Of a DNA stretch of 64,000 bases, positions 1-13,264 are shown piece after piece. Made by a program: the position numbers and the translations under genes. How positions within the stretch are numbered: the stretch's first letter is position 1; every line of letters starts with the position of its first letter. The DNA comes from Chrysoperla carnea (Eukaryota > Arthropoda > Insecta > Neuroptera > Chrysopidae): contig NC_058337.1 in the NCBI RefSeq assembly GCF_905475395.1, positions 90,948,368 to 91,012,367 of the forward strand, read 5' to 3'. The notes below the pieces were generated by a model. That model had not been told where the DNA came from and ran no database searches. It saw only the letters and a program-made list of their open reading frames with translations.

Positions 1-1540
1 AGTCATTCGCTGTCTCAGTTATAGAGGTAAACTATGGCAATAAAATCGAAAGAACGAATTCCAGATGTAGAGGTTTGCTTCGTCCCACTAACAGAGGTAA
101 TTCAGTACCAAAGTGTTGGGATCTCAGCATGAGGTAAATTTATGGACGTTTCTCACTTATCCATGTTCCATTTAACCAAGTTTCACTGGATATTGTGATT
201 ATCTTGACCTCAAAAAATGCTTCAGATTCGAGTTTTACCTTAGTTTTTATCACTGTGCATGGGCTAACCTAATTATTTAATTTTTTTTTAAATTTCAAAG
301 TTTTTCGGTTCTAAGTTAGATTAAATAATACATTGCCTAGAAGTGGTTGATTTTATGTTTCACCTCTTTCAAGTAGTTCGGTTAAGATTTTTACTCATAT
401 TTCTGCTATAAATTGCGACCCACCTTGATTTCGTAATTATAACAATTTGACCACTGGCCACCAAAGTAGTTAAGTGGCTGCATTTTAAAAATCAACTGTT
501 AATTTCAGTAATCGCGAAAGTTGATAATTAGTATAGCATCATAATCCGTATCTACGATTTGTCTATAAGCTACTACAGACAATTTAACAAAATAGTGTTC
601 GATAAGTTGTCATATTTGCAACAATCCACTAGACACATACATACGCTCCGATTATTGGAAACAACTTGCAATTTTTTGGTAAATGTCCCCGCTACTTCTT
701 TAAACGTTTTCTCAAAACATTCTCGAAAAATTTTATCTTGCTTGAATAGACACAAGTTGATGACAACGGAACGTGCGTTGATCACAAAACATATTTTTTC
801 ATTCAATTACTTATGTTGGATTGTTGATAGTTTAGTTGGCAGAATAAGTAGTCTGGGTATACTAAATCCTAAATTTTTCTATTCACGGAAGTTATTTGGT
901 ATTTGTTTTGTAAATATATTTTTCGATTGCAATTAAACAAATACTAAATCATATAGTATATTAATAGTCATCCATAGGTAGTTCAAGTAAGTTCAGTAAG
1001 CGTGCATACGATATGCTAAATTTATGTTGAAATCTCACCGTAGGAAAGATTTTATTTGCAATATTTATTATTTGTCAAATTACATAAATATATGAATGTA
1101 AAATCTTTAACAGAGATGGCTTTAATTATAATTTAATTAAAATAGAAATCAGTTCTACAATAAAATCACATTTTTTTAATTAAAAAAGACAATATCAAAA
1201 TATAAAATGTAAAATCAAATTTTTTTATTTCTAGGTGTTCCTCTATTAAATTCTAGTAATTACTAATTATGAATTATTGCTTGTAGATTAAGTTGTTGGG
1301 CGTGCCCAACATTATATTGCCGTACGAACATACTTATCGTGCAAAATTTACGGTAAGCCTATGTTCGGGAGAGGTGGTGGGGTTTCTATTTTCAATTCCT
1401 ATTTGAGCACTCTGTATACATAAAGTACATAAAGACAATTCCTGTTGTCATGGGGTCATATACGGAATAATTTGCCCTGTGCGATTAAATGTGGATATAC
1501 AAGCGGAGCTTGGTGGCTTGCAGAGACATACAGAGATTCG
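1..1540. other. AT-rich intergenic DNA, no gene recognised
   Basis: I see no coding region I can support here. Open frames on both strands at 559-936 and 573-806 overlap each other, show no domain pattern and no gene-like context. A short perfect palindrome lies at 1295-1310 (7-bp arms GTTGGGC/GCCCAAC around GT). Nothing else stands out. Confidence 0.5.
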
Positions 1541-1870
1541 TATACCCTTTATATTAAGGTATATTAAACTTAGTCTCAAGTTTTTAACTCTTAGAAATAT
1601 TGATACTAAAACAAAAGTTTGGTATAGGTGTTCATAAAATCTGATATTTTTATAAGGTGTACAGGAGGTAAAAAATGACTTCGTTACTGAGCAGCATCTT
1701 TAAAATGGGTCTTTGGCCCCTAGAACTTTTTTATTCTACATGAATCTTTTTGATTTTTTTAAACTTCTTTTATAAAAAAAATAAAAAAACTAGCCTTGAG
1801 ATTAAATACTATATATACAGAGTTATTCAACAGTTAACTTAGTCAATTGTTTATTTTCTCGTGTTTTTAT
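1541..1870 (+). repeat. Diverged, internally deleted copy of dispersed repeat family T
   Basis: The head (from TATACCC at 1541, then the block AAATATTGATACTAAAAC and GGTATAGGTGTTCATAAAAT) matches the heads of the longer copies at 23149 and 34269. The tail at about 1811-1870 (TTCAACAGTTAACTTAGTCAATTGTTT) matches their 3' ends. The roughly 400-bp middle of the family is missing, so this is an old, deleted copy. Confidence 0.6.
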
Positions 1871-2865
1871 TTATTATAAGACAAATTTAAAATTTTATTG
1901 TCTATCACGTTCTTAGCAGGCTTTTAAGAAATATATTAGAAAATGCTCTAACTGGTATAAATTTCTGGATAGATGTTTTTAAAATTTTTTTATTTGATCA
2001 AATTAAATTCGTCCCTACAGAATCAACAAACTTCTCAACTTGGAATGATAAGTGTCAACCTAAAATACTTTTGGTTTTCAAAAGCATAATTATGTTACTT
2101 GGAAGCCGTCCGAAGACTGACAAGTAGACAAAGTGAGTATGACAGAAAAATGGCAATTGAATTTTTAAAATAATACTTCTTTTCCATCATTAAATGTCAA
2201 TTGAAATACTAATATAATCAGTTAAAAAAGTTAGCCAACTTAATCAAAAGACGTTGCACAGACAACATGAAAAGATTCTTCACCACAGGTTCTTAATGAA
2301 ATGAAATTTCCCATGCAAACACTACAATAATAATTATATGATCAAACAAATCAAAAATTCTAAGAATAAAATATGTTATAATATCATTCATAACTATTAT
2401 TATGTTATTTAAAATAATTAATAATTAATTAATCATAGAGTAAAGTTAAATAAAAAAGTAAAAAGTGTTGTAGTACATACAGTGCGTCACAATAAATTGT
2501 ATTTTAATTGAATAAAATAAGTGATTTTTATAATCTATCTTTGTAGTCACATTATCCATATATGTATATTAGATTTACATAATAATTGATTATTGCATTG
2601 CAATATTTTGAAATGATGCAATTAATTGTATAGATTTTTCTATATTTATAAAAGCGCTTCATTTTATGCCATGTATTACAAAATTTAAGTAACGCACCTT
2701 TGCGAGTAGAATAAATGTTAGGTTGACGCTTCATTAGGGTTTTCATATAAGATCCTCATATTATTTGAATCAGAAGTTGTAAAAGGATAACTATGTAGTG
2801 ACCTCTCTTTTATAAAATCGAAAAAAATCGATCCAAAAATTGCGATATCTCAGAAACGCTGCATC

Positions 2866-3085
2866 CAATCATTAAATTAACCTGATTTTTATACTTTTTG
2901 GATCAAAATTCCCCCATCCACCGAGTTTCACCAAATTCAAAAACAAATTTTTGTTTTCGATTTTCTCGATTTTATCAAAAAAATCGAGAAATTTTCTTTA
3001 TCTCCAATTTCGATAAAACTCAGTATATAAGGTAATTTTGACCCAAAAAGTACAAATTCAGGTGTATTTGAAATCATTTTTAAAA
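2866..3085. mobile_element. Palindromic (fold-back) MITE-like element
   Basis: Two arms of about 110 bp are imperfect reverse complements around a centre near 2975. The segment with TACTTTTTGGATCAAAATT near 2896-2915 pairs with AATTTTGACCCAAAAAGTA near 3034-3053, and the apex pairs TTTCTCGATTTT with AAATCGAGAAA. There is no coding capacity. This fits a non-autonomous fold-back MITE; the superfamily and exact ends cannot be set by eye. Confidence 0.55.
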
Positions 3086-3212
3086 TCAGTTAAGTAGTTG
3101 ATTCAAAAATGACGAATTTTCATACAAACTATCATCTCGTTTTCACCAAAGACTATAGGATAGACAAGAAGCAGAAGTATAATTATAAGTGACATCTGGA
3201 GTCTGAGGCGAT

Positions 3213-3306
3213 CAACTATTAAGTTTGTAGGCCTTTGCGGGTATGACTATTAAGTTTGACTACTTTGCGGGGGTGACTATTAACTATTAAGTTTGAAAGC
3301 CTGACT
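3213..3306 (+). repeat. Short tandem repeat, about 30-bp unit, three degenerate copies
   Basis: The core ACTATTAAGTTTG recurs three times, followed in the first two units by a TTTGCGGG-type stretch. The third unit contains a partial internal duplication (ACTATTA twice). It lies in a slightly GC-richer patch between two other repeats. Confidence 0.6.
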
Positions 3307-3394
3307 CGGTAGAGGCGCTGAAACTCGTATACTACGATTTTACATTAGCTCATATGGGCTGCTTCTCCTCTACCCTATGCTCTTTGGTTTTCAC

Positions 3395-3720
3395 CACCAA
3401 ACTTACCTACAGAGTTTCATAGAAACTTTCATTTCCAATTTGACCATCTTAAAAAATGAATTTTTATCAAGAAAGTAAAATAAACTTTTGTCTCAAACCA
3501 TGAGCTCATATATCAAGTTTTATATTTCTTACTTCAATAATGACATAGTTTCATATAAAATTTCACCCCCTTGAAGAATGATTTTTTTGAAAATAGTAAC
3601 ATAGAAAACTTTCGTAGTAAATCATGCTCAATGCTCATATATCATTTTTATATTTTTAACTTCAAAATTGATCAAATTTCATTCCAACACTTCTTTAGTG
3701 ATTAATTTCCGTAAATCCTT
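3395..3720 (+). repeat. Degenerate tandem repeat, about 110-130-bp unit
   Basis: Three related stretches follow one another. The last two each start with a GCTCATATATCA motif followed by TTTTATATTTnTnACTTCAA and an AAATTTCA block; the first is more diverged but shares the AGTTTCATA...TTTCATTTCCAATTT pattern. The block ends at TAAATCCTTTCTTAGTGCTCAC. It looks like non-coding repeat DNA of transposable-element origin. Confidence 0.5.
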
Positions 3721-3739
3721 TCTTAGTGCTCACTTGCTG

Positions 3740-5010
3740 TGCGTTGATCGATCAGTTTGCTTGAATTCTTGTATAGATAGTATATAATTAAATGTAATTT
3801 ACATTGCATAATTTCAAAATTGAAATTATTATCAAATTAGATGAAACCAACCTATCGCTGTGACTTGATCTGATATTTATTATTAGGGGCATAAATATAC
3901 TAAATAATAATTTGATATTCATATGATTTGCATCTCTTCTTTCAGTTTTTTTTTTTTTTTAAATATTTGTTCCCGTATAAACACTCTAGGTTATATATGC
4001 TTTGACCTGTCAAAATTTCAAGTTCATCGACTACTTTTCGAATTCACCATGCTCGCACGTGGCATACATGTTGCTGCGGAGGCCACAATTCAAAGTTAGA
4101 TATAACCAAATTTGTATTTTTGACTAAGAGAAAGATAATAAAGTGTAAATAAAATTAAGACGCAATATTGTAGAATACTTTCAATATAACATAATTGCAA
4201 TAAATTTGAATTTTGCAAATCATGCAGATTACACAATATTAAACACATATACATAACTTTTGGAATACCGTGTAAACTATAATTAATGATGATATGACAT
4301 TATTACATGATGATAGTAGCTTGCTTTTGCTTGCTCAGTACAAAGTGAAACAAAGATAGATAGATCCACAAGATTCTAAAGCATTAAAAACAATGTTTTT
4401 GTTTTAAAGAAAAAAAAAATTACTATCCAAGTTTCTTATCTCATCTGATTAATCATATTCAATTCATTTAAATAAATAATATCTCATCGTATTTATTGTT
4501 GTCTGCATCTCACTTGAGGGGTGTTCACGGAAAGTTGTGTATTTGCACAGGCAAACTTAATTAAATTGAATCAACCGTTGCTTCTTATGCTAACCAGGTA
4601 CGAAAGCAAAAACTGAACAATATCGAAAATACGCAAAAATTAGGCAAGTATCAAATGAGTGTATTAATCCCAAATTTAAGGATTTTATTCACTTGACGAT
4701 GATCCTAGATTTGGAGGATTGGCTTCAATCCTTCAATCTTAATATTTAAGTAACTAGCTGCTAGTTGCCACATGGTCTTACTCCATTTTCATGTTTAAGA
4801 AATATTATTTAGTAGTAAATCTAACTCAAAAAGTTTTTCGTATTAGAGATGCAAATCGATAAATATGCGAACAAACGAATTTACTGTATAAAAAAACGCT
4901 CTCTTTCGAAGATGTGACAATTTTACCAAAACGTTATATGGATTTTATATACTCTCTCCGATTTTTTTATATTTGCTACCGTTACTCAATACATTTCAGA
5001 TAAATCGAAT
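3740..5010. other. AT-rich intergenic DNA, nothing recognised
   Basis: Homopolymer runs (T at about 3947-3960, A at about 4411-4420) and plain AT-rich sequence. No coding region, RNA gene or clear repeat seen. Confidence 0.4.
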
Positions 5011-5014
5011 ATTT

Positions 5015-5200
5015 AGCAAATTGCCGAAAGAAATGGAGCTATTGCTTTTGTACTGATGGTGGAATTTTCTACAAATTGTGTCTATATGTCTGTAAACTCT
5101 CTAGCGGTCGCAATTTAAGTCCGATTTGAATCAAATTTAATATCAAGAAGGGTTTTGGTATTTGAAAGGTCAAGTTCGTTAATGCGAAAAATCGACTGAT
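5015..5200 (+). repeat. Dispersed repeat fragment, related to 38755-38815
   Basis: The stretch AGCAAATTGCCGAAAGAAAT followed by GGAGCT...TTTTGTACTGATGGTGGAATTTT is closely matched on the plus strand at 38758-38815. Its 3' part (GAAAGGTCAAGTTCGTTAATGCG) is only here. Two copies make it a dispersed repeat of unknown type. Confidence 0.5.
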
Positions 5201-5339
5201 AAACAAGGGATGTGAGGATGAAAATTGTTAAATGAGGATAAAATGTTATTTTTTGAATCTCTGAGGGAATTTTCTTAGCTAACGCAGATTTTGTGCTACG
5301 AATTTTTTCCTGTTTTAAATATATATACATTATCTTCTT

Positions 5340-8300
5340 ATTATAATCGTATTATGCTTTTTTATTTACTTTAAGTTGGTTCGAGGAGTGACGCAACAAT
5401 TTAAAAGCCATTTAATATATATTACTTTAGATTTATGTTCTAGTATTCTAAGCTTTACATGCATGGTAGTATATTGATGAAACTTAAGCCATTTTTCTCA
5501 CTTCCAATTTAATTTAGACGGGTGCTGCTTTATTGACCTAGAGTGTACCTTCTTACATTTGATAAATGCAATCTTTCACACTGAATATATAAAATAAAAT
5601 GATGTTATTTAACGTATGTAAAACAATACATATACCTGTACCGCATAAATACGATACAAGTCGAATGTTCAATATAATCTCCATATATAGGCAATAATTT
5701 AATCAAGGAGGGAGCATAGCCAGTTATAATATATCATAAGTATCAATAAAAGAAAAATATGCGTTGATAAAGCCTTGACTTCAAAGTCCAAATGGAATAT
5801 CCATGCTTCATTTGTGAAAAATAGTCAATAGTTCTAAGGTTGTAGTCTCGCCATGGGAATAATGTCAGAAAATTCGATTATAAACAGTACTTGGTACGCG
5901 ATACTGTATTACAAATAGTTGCGAGATATTGAAAAGTTAAAAATAAGACATTATTTGATGAGAAGAATGACATACTCTTACCGTGCATGTAAACCACAAC
6001 ATTTTTACAATACTGTAAGGAGGCAATCACCTTAAACATTTGAAAAAAATAGAACTTATTTTGGCTGCTAAGAGAAATGACTATCACCCGATGAGTTCGT
6101 TGATTAGGTTGTGGATTCAATCTCACTTAGGTATCTATAATTTTATCATCTAATCCGACTGAGCATAAATCACCATTAATAATGCATTCCCTTACTTGAG
6201 AATTTTTAATTCCAAAACACCTGATTGATACCTTTTGTGGCAAATCAAATAGGTAAGCAGTTATTTAAGTAACAGTATGAATAAATTAAATCCATTTATA
6301 ATTGAATACGTACCTGTTTGATGAGTATTTGAGTTATATGTTTTTGAATTTAATATTGATGGAATAGCTATTTAACAATTTAGCTTTGGACAAAAGTGTA
6401 AGAGATATTTTTGCATTAAAACTATTTGGGGAAACCGCTGTTGAAGATATCGTATTTATTCGCTAGCACCCTATAAAATCACAAACCTTAAAAATAAGAT
6501 TTTGAATGTTACAATGAGTGTAAATAGATTTCTCAGAGCAATTGTTTACAATTTTCTTAAATCAAGTGTCAGTGTACTGTGTGATAACCAAGCATTCTAT
6601 TTAGAGGTTGTGTGGCGTTCACTACACCAAACTGACAAAGAATTATTTTACATTATATTTTGGTTATATAATGTAATAGTTAATAATATTATGATTATTA
6701 TATTAAATATTTTATTGATACGTTTTGCATAGAAAGTTTAAAATGAAAATGCTTTTTTCAAAATAATAAATATCATTTGTCAATAAATATTAATAACAAT
6801 TTTACAGAGTAGGACTTTTTTATTAGATACAAAATGCATAACTAAACTGTTTAAGACACCCACCAATTTGTTGAAATGAGAATATAAAAGTGATTTTAAA
6901 TGAAATGAAACTTCATTGAATCGTTAAAATCCAAATCCTTTCCTTTTGTAAAATCTAAGCTAAGACTCAAGAGTCATGTAGCCACCGCAAAAACAAGGAA
7001 TCTCAAAAAACTACCTTTTCGGGGTTTAAAAACTACCAAATGAATTAAATTTTCCAGAGTATCAATTTACAGACATCCATATATACAGACATCAATCTAA
7101 AAGTTGTATTAATACATTGTCCTGGCTATGAAACGTAAAGATATGCCGAAAATTTCCATTTGGATTTTTGCACCGATTATAACTACTCTATACTGGGAAC
7201 TTAAAATGTTGGAGATATAAATGTTTCAGATCCTAACATTTTTTTGGTCCTTAACATTTTTTAAATTTAATATCAAAATAAAAGTATGGTATTTTACCAT
7301 TTTGGAATATTTTTAGAGAGGCTTTTCTATGCAACCATATTTTTAGAGTACCGACCACTGTTTCCACAATTTTTTAACCTTAGTCTAAGATGAAATGAGT
7401 GTGAAAATCGTCGAAAAGTGGCATTTTCAAACATATGTGTATTTTAGTTTCTTTTCATTTTAGAATGTGCTTGCTCATTCCTCCATTGTTGCAGATGTTT
7501 CGATATTAGACACACAAAACACCTTTTTTATACAAAAAGAGTTTTATAACATTGTCGTCACTACAAAACGGAAATATGCCATATATTTTGTAATAATTAT
7601 TTTCAGGGAAATAACAATAGCTTAATAATTTGATAAAATTAAAATAAATTTAGCAATAAACTGAAAATCAATTAACATAAATTAATAATAATAATTTTAA
7701 CTATTTTAACTTGCATAATATTTTTATGGATAAATATTTTTCTTAATATTTATTTAAAAGAAAGTAATTTTTTTCACTTGAAATTTACATTTGTGTCTAT
7801 GATAATTAAAAAATATTTAGAAAAATTCATAAATCGATTTCAAAACAAATAGGCTGTACGATTTTCACGTATGTTTGTGGTTGTAGCGGCCATTCAATTG
7901 GCAGCTCTACTTTACAAAAGGACTCTGTTTGAAACATTTTGTCAAAAACTCAATAGAGTGCACAGAAGAAACACAATACAAACTTGCACGACAGCGCGCT
8001 TTTAAAAAACAAATCGCAGTAGATATTAATGAAAAATATTAAAACATCGCCCACCTGCGTTCAATGCAGGGGAGAGGGCTTGTTTACGAACTCTGTTCGC
8101 GTTTCAAGTCACAATAACATAAATAACAGGCTTTGTGTGACACAGAATGTTTTGTTTTTAAAAAACACTTCACCTTAAAATCATCCTGATCATACGCGAT
8201 GAAACCGTATGTGTCCTACAACTGAAAAAGCATATCGATCGCGCTTTTAAGATATAACTTATATACTTATAAGATAGCGAATTATTAATTTTTCTTATTC

Positions 8301-8500
8301 TGATGTGTTTTACAGACCAAAAACGCGCTGCTTGTGCTATTTATTACAGTCTTATGTTGCATTAGTCATTTTGCATTTGCTTAATTTTTTCTTACTTATT
8401 TCCTACTAAAAATGTACCTTTGTATTAGCCATTACCTTCTCTGAGATCCTTTTAAAAATTTATAAACTTCTCAACTGATATACATATTAGACACTAATGT
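5340..8500. other. AT-rich intergenic DNA, nothing recognised
   Basis: Small frames at 5878-6126 (minus) and 6502-6732 (plus) carry no recognisable domain and look like chance openings. No structural RNA or repeat that I can name was seen. Confidence 0.4.
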
Positions 8501-8540
8501 AATTTATAAAAATAATGCAAGCACTGATAATTAGCAAGGT

Positions 8541-8600
8541 TTGTATAAGGTATTTGAACAACTAACTCAGTCAACAGTTTATTTCTCTTGTTTTTATTAC
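8541..8600 (+). repeat. 3'-end fragment of dispersed repeat family T
   Basis: GGTATTTGAACAACTAACTC followed by AGTCAACAGTTTATTTCTCTTG matches the 3' terminal 55 bp of the full copies (GGTATTTCAACAATTAACTC...). Only this tail is present. Confidence 0.5.
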
Positions 8601-8609
8601 AAACCCGAA

Positions 8610-11600
8610 TTTACAAATTTGGTGGAAATATTGTGGAATAAGAAAAATAATAGCAATTTTAATGGAAATTTTCAATACTCTTAAAAGAAAAAAAATACTA
8701 CAGTGATTTGAAAATAAGGACTTAAAGGTAGAATGTTTGTTGAAATTTAATAAACCAAATAATAAATAAAAAACTGTCCAATATAACAGGCTTATCGAAA
8801 GCTAAGTTTGTGTATAGAAAATTATTCACAGCATCAAATTTTAATTTTTGTATCTTACTTTTGTAATTTATTTATTTATTTTTATTAAAATATTATTATA
8901 ATTACTTTTGATCAACGTGTAGTTTTTATATCGCATGCGTATATGTTAAAATAATTTAATTAAATTTTTTTGGACAAAAAATGAGTTAGGTATTTATTAA
9001 TTGATTGTGTATGAAATAATTAAATGTCAAAAATTTAACTTCTCTGCATGTTTGGCCTACAAAAATTATATTTAATAATTATGTAATTTCAAATACTAGT
9101 TAAAATAAGAAATATTTTTATAAATAATTTTGCCCAGAAGTGTTAAGGGCGTTTCCAATTAACCTCGGTCATTAGGTTATACATTTTTGGACGCGTGGTA
9201 AGTAATTACACTTCAATGGTATTACACATTTAATATGTAATGAACAATTAAGTCCAATATTCTCTTGAACTCCATATTTAGATTCAAAAATATTACTTTT
9301 GAGAATATCTAACACAAAGTAGTTTCGCGCTCTAAGCGCTATTTTTAATTGAAATAAACTACAAGACTAAGTCCATCGAATAATTGAAAAAGTATGCGGG
9401 GTAAACGTAATAAAGTTATTGGGTGGGTAGCTCTGAGGTCCAAGGGAACGAGTAGACTGACAAATTTTTCAAAATAGGTTCATATAATCAACTAAACGGC
9501 CTGGAACTATTTTTGAAATACTAAATAGCACAATTTATCTCCACTCATGTAAAATAAATGTCGCCCGGAAATATCCTATTGTTTATTAAAATTGTACGGC
9601 TGCTGGAACTCCTTTGGAACAAATGGAGATTTAATAAACCTTTAAACCTAAACCTAAACCCTTCTAAGAATTACTCCTAGCTCAAATCTTACCCAAACTT
9701 ATATAGTTTGGCATCCGGAAAAATAATGAACAACTAACATTTTCCCTTGATTTAAGCTTAGAGCAGGCCGATACGATAGACCTATTGGACGTTGCAGTTT
9801 TTATTTCGATTCTTGATTATTATAATATCTACTTTAGACTCCTTTTGCATGGTGGCATCAAATGATATATAGCCGTACTAAGCCTAACTGCTATTAAAGA
9901 TCCAAATTATGGAACGCTAGGATAACTTTACAATACCTATCCAGTCTCATCGTTATACTTTTAATTTTAAATGAAACACAATACTGAATACTTTAATGAA
10001 AGTTATGATAGGGATTTTCGAGATTGGTGAATGCAAATATGCCGAAAGTCAGAAAATGAAAATATCTCGCATTTAAATAATATGCTTTTGTTTGTGTACG
10101 GAGGTGTAAGAATGTACAAAAATTTTTTAAATTTAGTTAAAATCATATAAATACGCAATTAGAGCCTTAAACTATTTGCGTATGGGCGTATAATTACTAA
10201 AAATGTAATTTCACACCTAATATTAATAGGTTATCCTTGTAATACATTTATATTTCATCTTTGGAAAAAAATAATTATTTTTATGTTTAGTGTCATCATC
10301 AAATTTAAAAAAATTAATATACCAAATTTATGATTATATCTTATTTATTCCATTCGTATATTTTATTCTATGTTATAGCCATAGCCAAATAACTACACTT
10401 GATTGTCTATGGTTATACAAATCAATCATTAATCTTTATAATAAAGGTTAAAATATTTGGGCTGTACCTCGTTCTATGCTACAGACATCTCTTGAAAATT
10501 TCTTAAATCCGTGTGGTATTTATATTACAGGTGATGGCATGGTATTAAATTTGAATTTTAATACCATTTATTAATATTAAGTATAGTTGAAATAAAGTAT
10601 GGTTTGAATCTTAGCTAAGGAAAATTTAATTATTTCAGGCAACTTGTTGTACTAAGGTACAAACTACACACTTATGTCTAAGACGATTCTTCTTTGCAAT
10701 TCTTTTACTATTTGATAGTTTTATACACGCAAATTTTTAATCATTCTAGTGATGCAAGTTGCTTACTTTTATAAATATTTACAATCGTCATGGTAAAGAA
10801 TAGTTGAAGATGAGATACGCTGCAGAAAAGAATTGGCATTATTGTATCTTTTTTTTGAACGAAATAATTCATATATATAACTCGAAGAGACTATTTTTCA
10901 TTAATCTGTTCAGCACTGGATGCTTATTACACTTCCATACACTCCTATTAAATTCCATTTATTGTCGAATAAAAAGAAAAAAAATCATTTGCCTGATCTC
11001 TAATTAAACGGAGTATTCTTTACAGACACCTTGAAGAGAATAAATGGGTAAACAGGCTCACTTCTTTCTTATATGCCGAGCAAAATGGTTTTTCCATTTA
11101 TTATCGATTATTTTCTGGTTAGGAAAAGACAAAAAAATGATCCGATACCGAGCATTTTTGAACGTAAGAAATTGTTGAACAGGACTGGAAAAACACATTT
11201 AGAAAGTCTCAACAAAGATTTAATCAGTAAGTTTTTAAGGCATCGATCTGCAGACCAATTTGATACCATTGGAAGAAATAAAAAGGACCATTTTTGTATT
11301 GCCATATTTATTGTGTAAACTTCCTTCAATATGTTCATTCATTTGAAACCTGTATTTTCCTCCGATTTTGTATTTGTTTTATTAGTCTGTGATTTTCCGT
11401 GCGGAAGATATAAGTGTTTTTGTAAGCGGTGATTAAATATCTCCTAAAAATTCGAAATATGTACGTAAAAGTTATTCAAAATTGATTTATTTGAAGATTG
11501 TAACATTCTATACTAAAAAAGATTTTCACAAAGACTTAAATTTTCTTTATCAGTTTCCTGCTGAAAATTATTATTATTCATCACCCACTAAAATATTGAT

Positions 11601-11845
11601 TGATATCTAGATCTCGAGAAGGAAAAATCATTCCGTTATATAAGATATTCTATACGGAACGAAAAACATATCTTATCAATGTTTATAGAGGCATCCATAG
11701 GGGACCAAATTTCTGCATTGTGTAGTTGTAATGCCAAAAGATGAAAGTCTAATACAACAGTCGTTCTGTATTTACCACTTCAGCACACTTTATCTTCTAA
11801 GAAATTAATCTACCTATTTAATTTTACATACGATTTTGTTCTCGT
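8610..11845. other. AT-rich intergenic DNA, nothing recognised
   Basis: Small open frames at 10804-11007, 11073-11318 (plus) and 11108-11338 (minus) overlap or lack any domain signature. A run TTTAAACCTAAACCTAAACCC near 9640-9660 could be the simple-repeat tail of an old retroelement. No gene is supported. Confidence 0.4.
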
Positions 11846-11850
11846 TCATC

Positions 11851-12179
11851 TAATTATAGAGACAAACGACGAAATTGGAATATATGACAAAGTTATATCA
11901 GTTTTACTGCTTTACAGCGAGTGAACAAATTTTACGTGTTCTGCTGTTCCTTGTTTTTAAAACGCTTTTTTTAGCTTCATACGTATGTTAGTATGTAACG
12001 GAAACTTTGAACATGATTTTGATCCCTTTCAAAACGTGTAACTCGAAGATTAATTCGAAAGTTATACATAAATATATATATTTATTTTGTGTTTTTAGTT
12101 CTTTAGACAATTATTTATTTATCCAAAATTCAGTATAAATATGGTGGGAGCGCAAGTAAATGTATATATTTTCAGGTAT

Positions 12180-12244
<65 letters not shown>

Positions 12245-12485
12245 GTATATCTTTCGAATTAATCTTCTAGTTAAACGTTTTGAAGGGGATCAAAATCATG
12301 TTCAAAGTTTTCGTTACATACTAACATACCAACATACGCATGAAGGTAATAAAAGCGTGTTAAAAACAAGGAACAGCAGAAAACGTAAAATTCGTTCACT
12401 CGCTGTCATATATTCCAATTTCGTCGTTTGTCTCTATAATTAATAAATAAAAGTCTAAAGAACTAAAAAACACAAAATAAATAAT
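11851..12485. mobile_element. Large imperfect inverted repeat (fold-back element) with an apical (TA)n tract
   Basis: The left arm, about 11851-12080, begins TAATTATAGAGACAAACGAC. The right arm, about 12230-12442, is its imperfect reverse complement and ends GTCGTTTGTCTCTATAATTA. The arms diverge by scattered substitutions and small indels. A second inverted pair is nested: TTATTTTGTGTTTTTAGTTC at 12082 on recurs as its complement at about 12455-12485, outside the right arm. The loop holds the TA microsatellite. Frames reading through it (such as 12141-12443) are accidental. Confidence 0.65.
12182..12241. repeat. (TA)n microsatellite
   Basis: About 60 bp of uninterrupted alternating T and A at the apex of the inverted repeat described at 11851-12485. 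Confidence 0.95.
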
Positions 12486-13264
12486 AGTTTTAAAAAACAA
12501 CATGTATGTGAGAGACTATGTTTATGTCGAATTGTGTGTGTTTAATAGCAAAAACAAGGACTATATGGACCGTTAGTTCTATATTATTTATTGACGTAGT
12601 GCTTTCACAGCAGTCCAGTCGAAAATTATTAACTGATAAAACAATTCAAAAATATTTGCATTTTAATAAAATTCAAATTTCACCGTTCTCTTCGAAAGTT
12701 CGCTAAAAATGTGATTTGTAATTTCAATTATCTCATGGTAGGCATATTAAATAATTATTTTTAACAGCTTGTGCAATAATACTTGTTATAACTTATACTG
12801 AAAGTTTTAGATATTTCTAAAGATTTTTTTTTTTTTTTTGCATGACCCAACTACCTTAACTTTAAGATCCTTGTAGCACACATGCGTATGTGCTTTTTAT
12901 GCACATAACGTAACAAAAAAAAACTATTTTTAAACCATCATATGTCTCAGGAAAAAATTCGTAGTGAATTTTTTTTAAATCCGAGGAGGTTGTGTGAGTG
13001 GTTGTTGAGTTTGTATATCCGTATTATAGCCCTTTATCTTGAACTCTTTGAAGGAAATTTAATGGTTACGGAATGGTATCCCGCCACTGTATAAAAAACA
13101 TAATAACCGCATGTGGGGATATTGACTTTAGTCTTTTATTATACTAAAATTTGTGAAAAGAAGGGAGCAATAGGGTTCATTTAAAAAATATTTTATATTT
13201 GTTTTAGTCATACTTTGTTTTATAAAAAAATTTTATTCCAAATTAAATAGTATAAAACAATATT

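Noticed and set aside
559-936. 125-codon open frame (plus), with an overlapping 77-codon minus frame
   Set aside because: No domain, no signal or splice context, and the two frames shadow each other.
9640-9661. CCTAAA-type repeat resembling a telomere
   Set aside because: The insect telomere unit is TTAGG; here the unit is six bases and repeated only two or three times, more like a retroelement tail.
12141-12443. 100-codon frame with a long Tyr-Ile run
   Set aside because: It is a translation of the (TA)n tract and of one arm of the inverted repeat.
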